This document shows positions 11,510 through 21,671 of a stretch of DNA of 64,000 bases, piece by piece. The notes beneath the pieces are model-generated. The model was not told the DNA's origin and ran no database searches. It saw only the letters and a list, made by a program, of their open reading frames with translations. The stretch's first letter is position 1, and each line of letters begins with the position of its first letter. A program made the translations under genes and the position numbers. The DNA is from Roridomyces roridus (Eukaryota > Basidiomycota > Agaricomycetes > Agaricales > Mycenaceae), in contig JARKIF010000101.1 in the NCBI GenBank assembly GCA_029378245.1, forward strand, positions 52,956 through 116,955, written 5' to 3'.

Positions 11510-12428
11510 CACAGCAGCAGTTCAACAATAAAAGGCCCGTTTTAGTTAGCCGCCCTTCTTAAAGCTTGGGGGACAAATAAAGCCGGGCCGAAACGGAGTT
11601 TGATATATTTGGTTTAGGTCAGATCGAAATCAGAGCCGAAATTGTGCCTTTCAAATCTCGAATAAATGTGGTTCAAACTGGTCATATGAGAATGCCATTC
11701 TGAGCACCTCATAGCAATTGTAATACATTGTACAAAGTCAGCCTTCAAGACGGCACGCAAACCACAAGTAATCTGTTCATCAATCTCCATTATCAAAGTC
11801 CGGCAATCACATTCCATAGGGAAGCCACTTTTACGCAACAAATGTCATCTGATTTCACGGCTGCCAAAATCTCCGTTGAAATTTTACATTTAAAACAGAA
11901 TGAAACCTATGTGCCGATGATCTCCGAGTGATCCGCGGATGATCCGGAGATGATCTGCACCAGAGGTGGCCCGCTGCAGAAGATCATCCCCGGATTATCG
12001 TCAGATGACTCGGAGATCATCGGCCAATCAATTTCACTGGGTTCGAAATCTCAGGTTTCAACGGAGATTTTGGCGGCCTCGAAACCCAGTTACATACCTT
12101 TCGTAAAATTGGCGCCCATATCGGATGTGATTTCCGGACTGTGAGGTTGCGGATTGATAGACAGATTATTTGTCGTTTCCGCATTGATTTGGAGACCGTT
12201 TTTGTACAATGTATTCCAATAGCTTTCCATTGCTCAGAATGGCATCCCCATACTACGGGTTTGAAACTCATTTATTTGGAATGTGAAAGGCCGAACTTCG
12301 GCTCTGATCTGGAGCTGAGCTAAACCAAATGTATCAAATTGAGTTTTGGCCCGGCCGTATCTGTTCATCAAACTTTCGGAAGGGCGGCTAACTAAAACGG
12401 GCTTTTTATTCCTGAACTGCCGCTGTGA
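11510..12428. mobile_element. Palindromic foldback element, non-autonomous
   Basis: The left arm (about 11510-11900) and right arm (about 12040-12428) are imperfect reverse complements along nearly their whole length. Matching blocks include CACAGCAGCAGTTCA against its right-end complement, CCCGTTTTAGTTAGCCGCCC, ATTTGGTTTAG, ATGCCATTCTGAGCA and GCCAAAATCTCCGTTGAAA. The arms are diverged by substitutions and small indels, so the element looks old. A central spacer of about 130 bases holds several GATGATC/GATCATC-type motifs. There is no transposase frame. The outward-reading strand of each arm carries a similar short open frame (about 11614-11841 minus and 12141-12323 plus), which follows from the symmetry. 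No clear target-site duplication was found, so the superfamily is open. Confidence 0.8.
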
Positions 12429-13697
12429 ATATACCGCGTCCGGCATCGCTTTGAAGCATGGTAAAAATAGACTCACCCGACGTCGCCTCCTATGATAATG
12501 GAGGTCTTGACTCTTGACAAGACCGGTCATGAGTGACGACTCGAACAGAAGGAAGTTTCCCACTAGACGGCAAATAGAACAGAGGACAGTACACCCGCCC
12601 GACATCCGGTACTCTTACACCGCGGCGTACTTCCCACTCCGCAAGCTAATATCAGTTCAGTACTAGTGTTCACTATTCTGAGAAACAAACCACCACTGTA
12701 CTTCAAAATAACTTATGACCTCGGACCGACCTACCCCAGTCCCGGCCGACGCCTCACAGTCTAATCCCCGGACCCCCACTCACTGCGGCGTGTGCGGGCA
12801 TCCACGGTGGGCCCGTGAGCCCGCAACGCCACAGACGTCATTTGGTTTTGGTTCGGAATAGCATAGATGCAGGTACTATTCTAACCAGCAGGAACCCGAC
12901 GCGATCCGCACTGATACAAGTCATTGAAGGTCCCTCGAATCTAAATTGAATCTAATCAGTTCAACTCGTCTCTTCCAAGAGCTCTTGGGCCGACTCTTGG
13001 CCAGCGATTTCCGCAGCTCCCGCCCCACTAATACTTGGCCGTAACTTTCTCGAACGACAAATTCCCCCCCTCTTCGTCTCTCCGCACTAAATGAAATTCT
13101 ACTCCTAAGTGAACATATTCCACCCCGCCGATCGCGAGTTGCTCCCGCTTATCCAACTTGAACGCTATCTTCAACCTCTATGTAAGCTTCACAATGCCGC
13201 GACCGAGGAGTTCCCGAGTCCGAATCCGAATCCGACCTGTTTACTCACCGAAACCCGAATCTGCGGGCATCCTGGGCCGAGCCGTGCTAAACACCGCAAC
13301 TCCCTGCCACTTCGGATTCCCTAGTTCCTCTTCATCGGAGTTCGTTCCGACTCCCGAATCCGACTGATACATATATCGACGTCGCGAATGGGATCTCTCA
13401 AGGCGTCCGAACAATTCACCGCAGCAACTTCAAGACAAGCTTTATATGTCGGCCGACGTGGATACAAGACTGGGGCCACTTCTGAACGCCAGACAAATTT
13501 GACTTCGACGCCGCAGACCCATTTGACCGACTCTTCCTTTTAAAAACAGACCCAATCCCGCCATTTAAGTTGAACCCAGAGCCACGAACACAGGACCGTT
13601 TGCATAGTATGTCTTCACAAGTAAGTATTCGAACTGTTACACCATGACTCGCACGAGAAAAACTGGCTACCATCCTCTATCCCTCAAATTATCATTC
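12429..13697. other. Non-coding interval
   Basis: No recognisable gene, repeat or RNA. It lies between the foldback element and the 3' end of the cupin gene. Confidence 0.45.
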
Positions 13698-14213
13698 CTA
13701 CTTTTTCTGGAACACAGTCTCCTCAAGCGCCTCCCCCGACTCCAACACAACCTTCTCCGCCCCAACCATCACAAAAAGAATCCGACACGGCTCTTCCCCC
13801 CGGTTGCACCACGCATGATTCGTGCCCCGTTGCACGATAAACTCCCCCGCGTGAATCGTCTTTTCCTCCCCACCATCCAACGCGCAAACGATCTCGCCCG
13901 ACAGAACGACGGCATAGTCCACGCTGAGGGTCCGGTGCATGGGAGGCATCTTGCTGCCCGCAGGCATGTCGGTGGTGCAGAACAAAACACCCGCAGGCGG
14001 GCAGCGCGGGAGCGCGTTGCTGAGATCCGGGAGGGGTGAGGTGTTTAATACGGGTACGATGGGGCTGGTATGGATGCTCGTAAAGCGCGGGCCTGCTGGA
14101 CCGAAAGGCGCAAAGGGCGCGCGCGCGTCGTCGTTTGTGAACACAGAGATGCCGTCCGCGGTGTGCCCGGTTATGATGACGCGGGGATCGGGGAGCTGAG
14201 TAGTGGAAGACAT
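13698..14213 (-). CDS. Cupin-domain protein
   Basis: An intronless frame of 171 residues with an ATG start. The second half is a small beta-barrel cupin. The first motif region includes MPPMHRTLSVDYAVVLSGE with the metal-site His, then the turn residues GGEEKTIHAGEFIVQRG, and the second motif ends with GTNHAW and CRILFVMVG. Single-domain cupins of this kind in fungi are mostly uncharacterised; some are metal-dependent dioxygenases or isomerases. There is no signal peptide, so it is probably cytosolic. Neighbours give no pathway context. Family is sure, activity unknown. Confidence 0.88.
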   Translation of the reverse strand: MSSTTQLPDPRVIITGHTADGISVFTNDDARAPFAPFGPAGPRFTSIHTSPIVPVLNTSPLPDLSNALPRCPPAGVLFCTTDMPAGSKMPPMHRTLSVDYAVVLSGEIVCALDGGEEKTIHAGEFIVQRGTNHAWCNRGEEPCRILFVMVGAEKVVLESGEALEETVFQKK

Positions 14214-14477
14214 ATTTCAAAGGAATCAGGTGTTTGTAGCTTGAGGCGGAGCGGCTTTTCGACCACGACTTTTGTACAATGCTGAACGGGAAAACGGAGA
14301 ATAGGAGAGCCGGATGTGGAGAGAATAGCCGTTGATGCGCCATCAAAATCAGCGGTAAAACGGATAATTCCACCAGGGTCGTTTCCGGCGGTTCCGGTTG
14401 CGTTCATAGTGTGGTTCCTCACTACGGTGGAGAGGGTCGGACACGACAAACTGGATTTCCATTCAAAATATTATTTA
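14214..14477. other. Short flank of the cupin gene
   Basis: Holds the cupin promoter on the minus strand and nothing else I can identify. Confidence 0.35.
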
Positions 14478-14900
14478 TCACAGCCCTTGCAACTTCCGAG
14501 CCTCAACATTGCCCCTCCATTTCTCCAACACCTGTAGATCTTCCCCTTCGTAAATACCCATCGCAGCCGCCCCCATCGTAATAAACCCCCATCCCTCATC
14601 CTCATAACAATACAACATCGTCTTGCTGGTGATATCGAGTTCAACCAGCTGCTGCAAGCCCTCATCCAGAGAAGCGATAACGGCACCCCACGGGCGCGGG
14701 TACTGCTTCTCGTATCCATACATACAACAATCCTCCAGCGCAAGGCAGCGCAGAGCAGGATGCGCGAGGAGGAACCCTTCGACGCTGTCGTCCCAGCATA
14801 TACACTGACTCGGAAAAAGTAATGGATCACACGTGGTTCGAAATTGTTTGATGCATTGCTTCACAGCCACGCCACTTCTGGGCAATGTTGAGGTCTTCAA
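14478..14900 (-). pseudogene. C-terminal fragment of an F-box/LRR-like protein
   Basis: An open frame of about 140 codons without an ATG at its start. It includes FLLAHPALRCLALEDC and QQLVELDITSKTMLY, short leucine-rich repeat-like strands that recall the C-terminal halves of agaricomycete F-box proteins. It ends in a normal stop. With no start codon or upstream domain it is best read as the last exon or a remnant. The F-box gene at 15743-16466 lies upstream on the same strand and could have been its 5' part, separated by 0.8 kb of CpG-poor DNA. That link is inference. Confidence 0.4.
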
Positions 14901-15742
14901 AGGAAGCTTATGGGGTCTAGTATATATCCATAAAATATTGAGTTGCCTGACCCTCTCCTTGCTGTACCAGAGTGATCACAAAAATGAAAGTGATCCATTT
15001 TAAAATCTGGTTTCCGTCAAATTCGCGTGTTTGATCTTTTATCCGGACTCAATGCGGCAGGGGCAGCTGGAAATTGGACTGGATGATAGTTTGATGTCTG
15101 TTGAGCAATTCTGGGCCCAAAAATCCGGTCTCAAGTGGGTTGGTTGTGAAGCCATTGGTCAATGAAGTGGTGACCACTAATACGGCAAAGGTGCCCATGG
15201 TCCGCCAGTAGTCTTTAATGAGAGGTCTCAAGCATGTATAGGGCAACTCTCCCAATACTAAGGAGTGCCCCAATTACACAGGCAAGGTGACTGTGACCAC
15301 CTCACACCCTATCAAGGTCGAAGAACTTCAACCACCGTTTGGCTACGGCTCTTTGGTGGCCTCGATCTTGAAATAGGGCCTTGCACGGTGTGAAAATCTG
15401 GGTGAATACAGTAGATGTGGGTCACTGAGTTACACCTAGAGTGTAAGAAAGGCAACTCATGCCAACGTGCATGGTGGGTGGTTGCCTGAGGTTGATTTTT
15501 GCATGATCTGTATATACAGCCTGAGCAAGGAGCCTCCCAACAGCCCCCATAAGCCATATTTCTGGGTCTTGATTGATCAGTTGTGCTCTTTGGGATCCTA
15601 TGAGATGCTTAGAAGATGCACAGACTCGATGGTGTGATGGTTGACCCTATGGGAAAGTCCGGCCACAGATCAATGCTGAAAAACAACACTGTCTGGTGTC
15701 GGGGCATATATGTAGCTCTTTTCCTGTACCTGAGAGATTGGA
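14901..15742. other. CpG-poor interval of unknown origin
   Basis: By eye, CpG is scarcer here than in the flanks, and TG/CA is common. Several short frames exist on the minus strand but none is recognisable. A TATATACAG sequence near 15510 could belong to a decayed transposon, but no termini or target duplication were found. Confidence 0.35.
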
Positions 15743-16466
15743 TTAATGGAGTAGAGTATCCCAGGCTTCATCATGGTCAGTTTCTGTATGGCATTGACAC
15801 TCACGACACCTGAAAACAAGTGCCAAACTTTCAACCCAAAGTTCAGCTTGGCAATGAAAATTGAATGGAGGACTCTGCACATTGAATTTCCACTTTTTCA
15901 GGTCAACTAAGCTTTTCTGGCATCCATGAGCTCCCACTGACAAGTTATACCATACAGGTAGGGGATCCTGGGCACGCGGGAGGATTATTTTACTGATTTC
16001 TTCATTTGATGTTTCTGAGTCCCTGAGCAGGCCAGAAGTGCACTGCTTTGGGTCACAGATGGAAGAAGGGATAGTGAATAGAAGTTGTACAACATTCGTA
16101 TCGCCCACACTGAGCAAAAATTCAATCTTCAGAGAGGTCAGATACGGGAACTTGGAGAGTTTTTCCAGCGTCCTCGTTATCTGTGCAGGAAGCATTGATT
16201 ATTAGTGTAACCCACGCTGCCGGATGCATCTTACCCTCGGACGAATCCCGGAACACCACAGATTGAACACATCCGACGACGCTGGCGCTCGACTGAAGCT
16301 CAGTCAACCATTCCGCGCTCCCAGCAGCCTGCGTCACAACGACTTCCCGAAAGGCTTTGGGAGTTGCCAGTTGGTGAAACGCCTTGTTTGCCGAACGTAG
16401 AGCTAACAACGTCGAGGGATCTGATAGCCTCAGGATATGCTGGATCAGCTCGGGAGATAGTCGCAT
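15743..16466 (-). CDS. F-box protein, possibly damaged
   Basis: The N-terminal residues MRLSPELIQHILRLSDPSTLLALRS... form a clear F-box (LxPELIxxIL then a second helix). The box binds Skp1 in SCF ubiquitin ligases. The first exon has a strong donor (GTAAG at 16234) and a CACAG acceptor at 16182-16181, but joining them breaks the frame of the downstream LEKLSKFPYLTSLKIEF segment. A weaker GTGGTG donor further upstream would restore phase. The gene is therefore either spliced from the weaker donor or frame-broken. The 3' part (below about 16190) is CpG-poor, unlike the 5' part. It ends at a stop at 15743 without the long LRR tail of its relatives. Confidence 0.55.
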
Positions 16467-17056
16467 TTCTCGTTTAGAAGATGAATGCGGAGAATGTCAA
16501 GCCTGGCCGTGAGCACGCTCAAGTGAGCAACAGTCGCCGTGGCTACCAACTGGGACCAACCATTGAACAAGGATTTGAAGGAATGTATTGACCCCGCCGT
16601 TACCTCCGAGTCGCGTGGCATATGCCATACCTCATCATTTTGCCAGCTCATTGACATCAGAACGTAGCCGTTCATATTCTGTTGGAGCGTACAGGGTTGA
16701 ACTTTGCTTCTAGGAAGAATGGCAACCGTCACGGTTGGGAATCAGGGTTATAGAGTCCTTGGCATCGCTGAACTATAGAGTCACAATTCAATAAGAGACG
16801 GCAGTTGCCTCTGGAGGATTCGAAGCCGTGCAATGATGTTTCACGCGGTAGCGAATCAAGAGGTCGAGTTGAATTGCGGGAAATCATCGCACACGGAATT
16901 CTGTACTAGTTTCAAAGTTCAAGATATGAATCGACGCGCTTGGAATAGTAAAAGTAAGCAATGCCTCCAAGAAATGGGAACTTCTGCATGACTCACCTAC
17001 AGCTCAACTCCCTCCCTTGCCCAAAGATTGATCAAATTCCCAACCTTTTCACCCAA
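16467..17056. other. Intergenic region between two F-box genes
   Basis: A minus-strand frame of 95 codons (16445-16732) is not recognisable. Nothing else is supported. Confidence 0.35.
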
Positions 17057-18614
17057 CTACCGCTCGATACCATCCCAAGGAGATCCACGACGCTGGACTG
17101 GACAATATCTAACGCACACCTCGATACCACGAGCCCGAATCTCCTCAAGCGCGAGTTGCGACCCAAACGCCGGGTCGAGATGTTGGATATCCACACGCCG
17201 AAATGCCCTACGATGAAGCAGCGCATCACGTAGAGCGGTACAGAAATCCTTGCCCTTTTGTATCTCGTCCTCGAGAATGAGCTCTGCGAGCTCCGGACAA
17301 TGGATAGTCTCGGAGAGGAGGCGAAGGATATGGAGGGTGTTGATGGAAGCAAAGGCAGACTCCGGCGTGCTGCGTAGCGTGACGAGGCTAGGGAACCCGT
17401 GGAAGATCTCCGTCAAGGATTCTTTGGTAAAGTATGCTAGAGGTGTGCGCAAGCTTTTGATGTACGGTGGCTGCCAGGGTTTTGATGGTGGAACCAGGGA
17501 GTGAGTACTGGGGGCCACTTATTGGGAAGCCCGTGAAGCGTTGGTTCCGTTGGTATAGCAGATGGAGATCCACCAATGTGGGCAGGTTCAAATGATCAAG
17601 AAGATAGGAAAGCAGCGGGGCCGCGACGATGGAATCATCGAGAATGACGAGTGATTCCAACTGGGGTAGAACTATTGTCTCTGGGTACGAAGGCTGATTA
17701 TTGGTGAGAAGCTGCACGCGCACTGACAGTAGACGAGGGCAGGCTCCGAGAAGACGCAGCGCGGCATTGACTGTGAATATCTCCGTCGTGCGCGAAGGGT
17801 TGAATGGTAGCGCATTGTGGTCCGGGATAGCAAGTGTGAGGTTCAACAGGCGATCCCACTCAGACGGCTCTGGTGTCACCAACGCACCGGGAGAGGGAGC
17901 GGAAATGATGATGGTACGAAGATGGGATCCTTTGAATATAGGAGAGGCCAGGAAGCGGCTGAGCTGCGTTCCGGCGTCGTCCTCCCACCAGCGACTGTCG
18001 TCTTTGCAAAGGTTCACCTCGATGTCGCGCAAAAATGGCGCGGTAGTTGAGCCCATGTCAGATATGAAATCCTCCGCCGTTATTTTGCCAATTTGAAGTG
18101 TTTTCCAGCGTTCCGAGACACTGTTAAGGACGGCGAGCATCTCATGCTCATTCCACCCCCCACACTGCAGTGAGAGCGTTAGCGGACAGCTGGCTGACCG
18201 GCCCAACCATGCCCGAAGCTCAGGCAGCGTCGAAGACGAAAAGAAATCGGATGTTACGTGCAGGCTTGCCCACAGTTCCGGCAGAGCAAACGCGATCGAG
18301 CGCCATTCGCTGCACACGTGGCCGAGCAGGAGGGGCGCCTCGGTCGGGCTCATAGCGACGTTTCTATGCTCGGGCAGACAGCCGATAAAGATTTTTTCGA
18401 GCAGCTCCTGCGGGATGCGACGGCCTTGGGAAGCAAGAGCTCGATACGGGTCGACGTAGGCTTTGACTCGGTCTCGCTGAGCGCTCAAGTCGCGGATGAG
18501 GCTTTCCAGCCTAGCCGATTCAGCCTCGTACGGATCCAGATGAGCGTGGATAAGGTCGATTTCAGGCTCTGTGGGCACGTAGTTGGTGTGAAGGTGCTGG
18601 ATGGGCGATTCCAT
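17057..18614 (-). CDS. F-box/LRR protein
   Basis: Two exons (18614-17509 and 17453-17057) join in phase to 500 residues. Residues 25-65 are a coiled segment (EAESARLESLIRDLSAQRDR), followed by the F-box core RRIPQELLEKIFIGCLP and the CSEWRSIAF motif. This order (coil, F-box, then leucine-rich tail) is the commonest F-box layout in agaricomycetes. The tail ends with repeats such as CPELAELILEDEI and RDALLHRRAFRRVDIQHL. The intron (17508-17454) has donor GTACTC and a weak AAAAG acceptor, chosen because it is the only pair that keeps both conserved halves in frame. ATG 18614 precedes MESPIQHLHT; no earlier in-frame ATG exists. The target protein is unknown. Confidence 0.85.
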
Positions 18615-19232
18615 GATGATGGAGTGTCGGTGCAAGTTGCTTGCGGATCATCAAACCGAGGTCGGACTTGTGATCCGCTTCCTCCTTGTCCTTCGCGTTC
18701 ATCACGAAAACTGGAATGTATCGTCAAAAAGAAATCCCTCGGGCCTCTGCTTTGCCGGGCTTTCGACTGCTTGAAGAATTCTCGCTCGTTGACCGCTTTT
18801 CCGGCCGCGTTGACAGGTCGAGTCAATCCTAGCAATGCTTTTGCACCTTGCGGCCCACTGCGGCGCCACTCACCACACCCTGGATACCTACTCATCACCC
18901 CGGCTGGACTCGGAAGCTAGAGAAGAGCGTGACTGGATATGAACTTAGCTGCGCCGAGGAATGCGGAATCAAGCAACACCATCGGGTGTGCCGGCGCCAC
19001 CGTTCTTGCTCATAATCGTACGCAACTCGTACGAATAAACCTTCGAAAACCTCGGAAATGTGGCTCACACTGCCTTGCTCACTTGAACGTCAACCCCCGA
19101 TCTCTTCAAGTCTCGTCTTCCATCTACATCAGCGCTATTAGTATCCCGACATTGTTGCGATCCCGCGTCCCGCATTTTCTACGCACGGTCATACCACGGC
19201 CTACTGAGAATACTAATAGCGTATGCTCGTAA
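18615..19232. other. Divergent promoter region
   Basis: Lies between the divergently transcribed F-box and MFS genes and should contain both promoters. No conserved motif or other gene seen. Confidence 0.4.
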
Positions 19233-21671
19233 ATGACCAGATCGCCCACCCTTCCTCCTCTCGTTCTTGCAATGCACACGGCCACCCTCAGCACCGACGC
19301 GCTATTGACTGGGGATCTCAAGCCTCTGCGCCACTCGGACTTCAAACGACCCAGACCGCTTCCACCCATCCCAGTCCCAGCAACATCCACGATTTCTCTG
19401 GTGCCTACGAAACCCCCGACGCGTCCTCGCAAGAGCAAAGCTTTCTGGCTCTGTCTCATAGCGCTCATGCTTTCGGACATTCTCAGCGCCTTGGACCTAA
19501 CGGCCATCGGTACAGCGCTGCCCACCATAGCAAACGCCTTGGACGATAGGCGGGGAGATTATATTTGGGTACGTTCCTCACCATGCGGTATGGCACAAAG
19601 AAGCTCATTGGAGCCGGTGCTGCGGATTTTAGGTGGGCTCTGCTTACGCACTGGCCAGTACTGCGTTCATTCCCCTGAGCGGTAATCTGGCGGATGTATT
19701 CGGAAGGTCCGTTAAAAGTTCTCAGCCCTTCTGTTTGGCTCACTGCTTCTAAAAAGGAAACCAGTCATGTTGGCCAGCATTGTCTTCTTCGCAATTGGAA
19801 GCATCTTGGCCGGGGCAGCGCAGAATATGGTAGGCTGGCTTTCGGGAACTTGAAATAGCTGATTGAACGCCTGCTACAAGTCGATGATGATAGCAGGTCG
19901 CAGTGCGTGGGCCTTTGAATTTGAATTGCAAAGAGTTCATATGTCGGTTCACAGGCATTCAAGGTGAGCATGTGTCTTTCAGGCTGTTGTAATTGAGGCT
20001 CAACGACGCTTAGGAATCGGTGGCGGGGGAATATTGGCCCTGGCAGAGATAATCACAACAGATTTGGTCCCGCTCGCCGAACGTGGAATATATCAAGGCC
20101 TCCTGGGCCTAGTCTGGTGCTTAGCCTCCGTAAGATCCGAGTCGCCCCTCATCATCGAACTCTGTTAATACTCCTCGCAGTTCATTGGGCCTCCAATTGT
20201 GAATACATGTCGCGTTTAAATTGAACTCTGTCGGGCATCTGACCCTGCTTTCCCAGGGCGGCGCGCTCTCGTCCCGCGGATTGAATGCGTGGCGTTGGCT
20301 GTTTCGTGAGCCGGGTCCTTTTGGTTTATTCCTGGCCAACTTGTCTCAGTCCTCAACTTACCGCTATGCGCTGTTGCATTCACTCTAGTCGCCCTATTCC
20401 TTTCGGTTCGAACACCCACAGGTTCTGTGCGGTGCAAGCTAGCCAAGGTAGATTGGATGTTGGTGCTTCACATACTTACAGGTCCACAAAGATCTGATTT
20501 CCCGCAGAGGCAACTTCATCATCGTTCTAGGAACCGCGTTCGCTATTCTTGGTTTAACCTGGGCCGGTATCCGATATCCGTGGTCCTCTGCGCAAGTTCT
20601 ATGGCCTCTCATGATGGGGCTTTTTCTCCTCGTTGCCGCTGGCTTCTATGAAGCTAATATACCAACTTTGCCCGTAATACCGCCTGATATTGTTGGGAAT
20701 CGGACGTCTCTCCTCGGGTATGTGCCCCTACTCGAGTACTATTCAGCGGTAACACGACCTGCATGACTAGCCTATTGACGACCGCCGTCCATGGGATTAC
20801 CAGTATCTGTACGCCCTGTTTTTTAATGCCAACTTACGGACGCAAATCTGCCATTCCAGCATTGATATACTACCTCCCCGTTTTCTTCCAAGCGTGCTTC
20901 GGCGCGTCTCCGATTCGATCATCTGTAGACTTTCTCCCGGGGAGTCTAATCACCGCACCCACCTCCCTCGTCGCTGGCATTATCATCTCCGTCTCGGCGA
21001 AGTATCGCCCTGTGAATTGGATTGGTTGGGCTGCCATGATCTTCGGATTCGGTCTCGTCAGCACGTATTCAAACGACATGCCGGTAGTCAGGTGGGTGGG
21101 CTACCAGATGGTCGCAGCTATCGGTGTCGGGCTTATTGTGAGTACGAGGAATGAGATTTTTTGTGCGTGTTGACGAGATTCAGTTCGTTGGCCCGATCTT
21201 CCCGATCCTGGCGCCGCTTCCTACTCACCGTGCAGCGAGTGCACTTGCACTGTTCGCATTCACGAGGGCTTTTGCGCAGGTATAGTAGTTCTTCTGCTCA
21301 AAAATCTGCACCCCTTCAATTGACATTCCGCGTGTAACAGACTTGGGGAATCACCATCTCGAGTACAATCCTGCAGAACAGACTGGAAAAGGAACTCCCC
21401 GCAGCCTTTGTCGCGCAATTCCCACCCGGGTTTGAAATCGCCTGACGCCGCGATCCCAGCCATCCGCCAGCTGGAAGGACCGCTCCAAAGCGCGGTGCAA
21501 GCTGCGTTTGCGAAGAGTATGAGTGTAGTGTGGCAGACGATGGTTGGGATTTCGGGGCTGGGTCTTTTGTTGAGTTTGTTTTTGAAGGAGGTGCCGATGG
21601 GGACGACGGTGGATGAGACTTATGCGCTTCTGGAGGGGGAGCTTCTCGATGAGAAGGGGATGGAGGTGTGA
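19233..21671 (+). CDS. MFS exporter, DHA2/TRI12-like, with late frameshift
   Basis: Fourteen exons: 19233-19568, 19633-19706, 19757-19829, 19881-19902, 19955-19963, 20014-20129, 20181-20198, 20257-20305, 20350-20458, 20508-20717, 20771-20808, 20860-21137, 21184-21279, and 21341 onward. All phases close. Helix 1 starts at LCLIALMLSDILSALDLTAI. The diagnostic loop reads GRSIQGIGGGGILALAEI followed by DLVPLAERG, as in 14-helix drug/siderophore/toxin exporters (H+ antiporters of the plasma membrane). Two exons are tiny (22 and 9 bases). In the last exon the frame hits TGA at 21443-21445 just after FEIA, while the conserved tail (AAIPAIRQLEG... to EKGMEV) continues one base out of frame to 21671. 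One extra base explains this. If real, the product loses about 75 residues including the last helix. Substrate unknown. Confidence 0.88.

Noticed and set aside
11510..12428. CRISPR-like or regularly spaced repeats from the GATGATC motifs
   Set aside because: Motifs are short, irregularly spaced and part of a palindrome in a eukaryotic genome.
13109..13367. Two overlapping plus-strand frames of about 70 codons
   Set aside because: Repetitive Pro/Asn/Ser-rich reading, no domain and no neighbouring exons.
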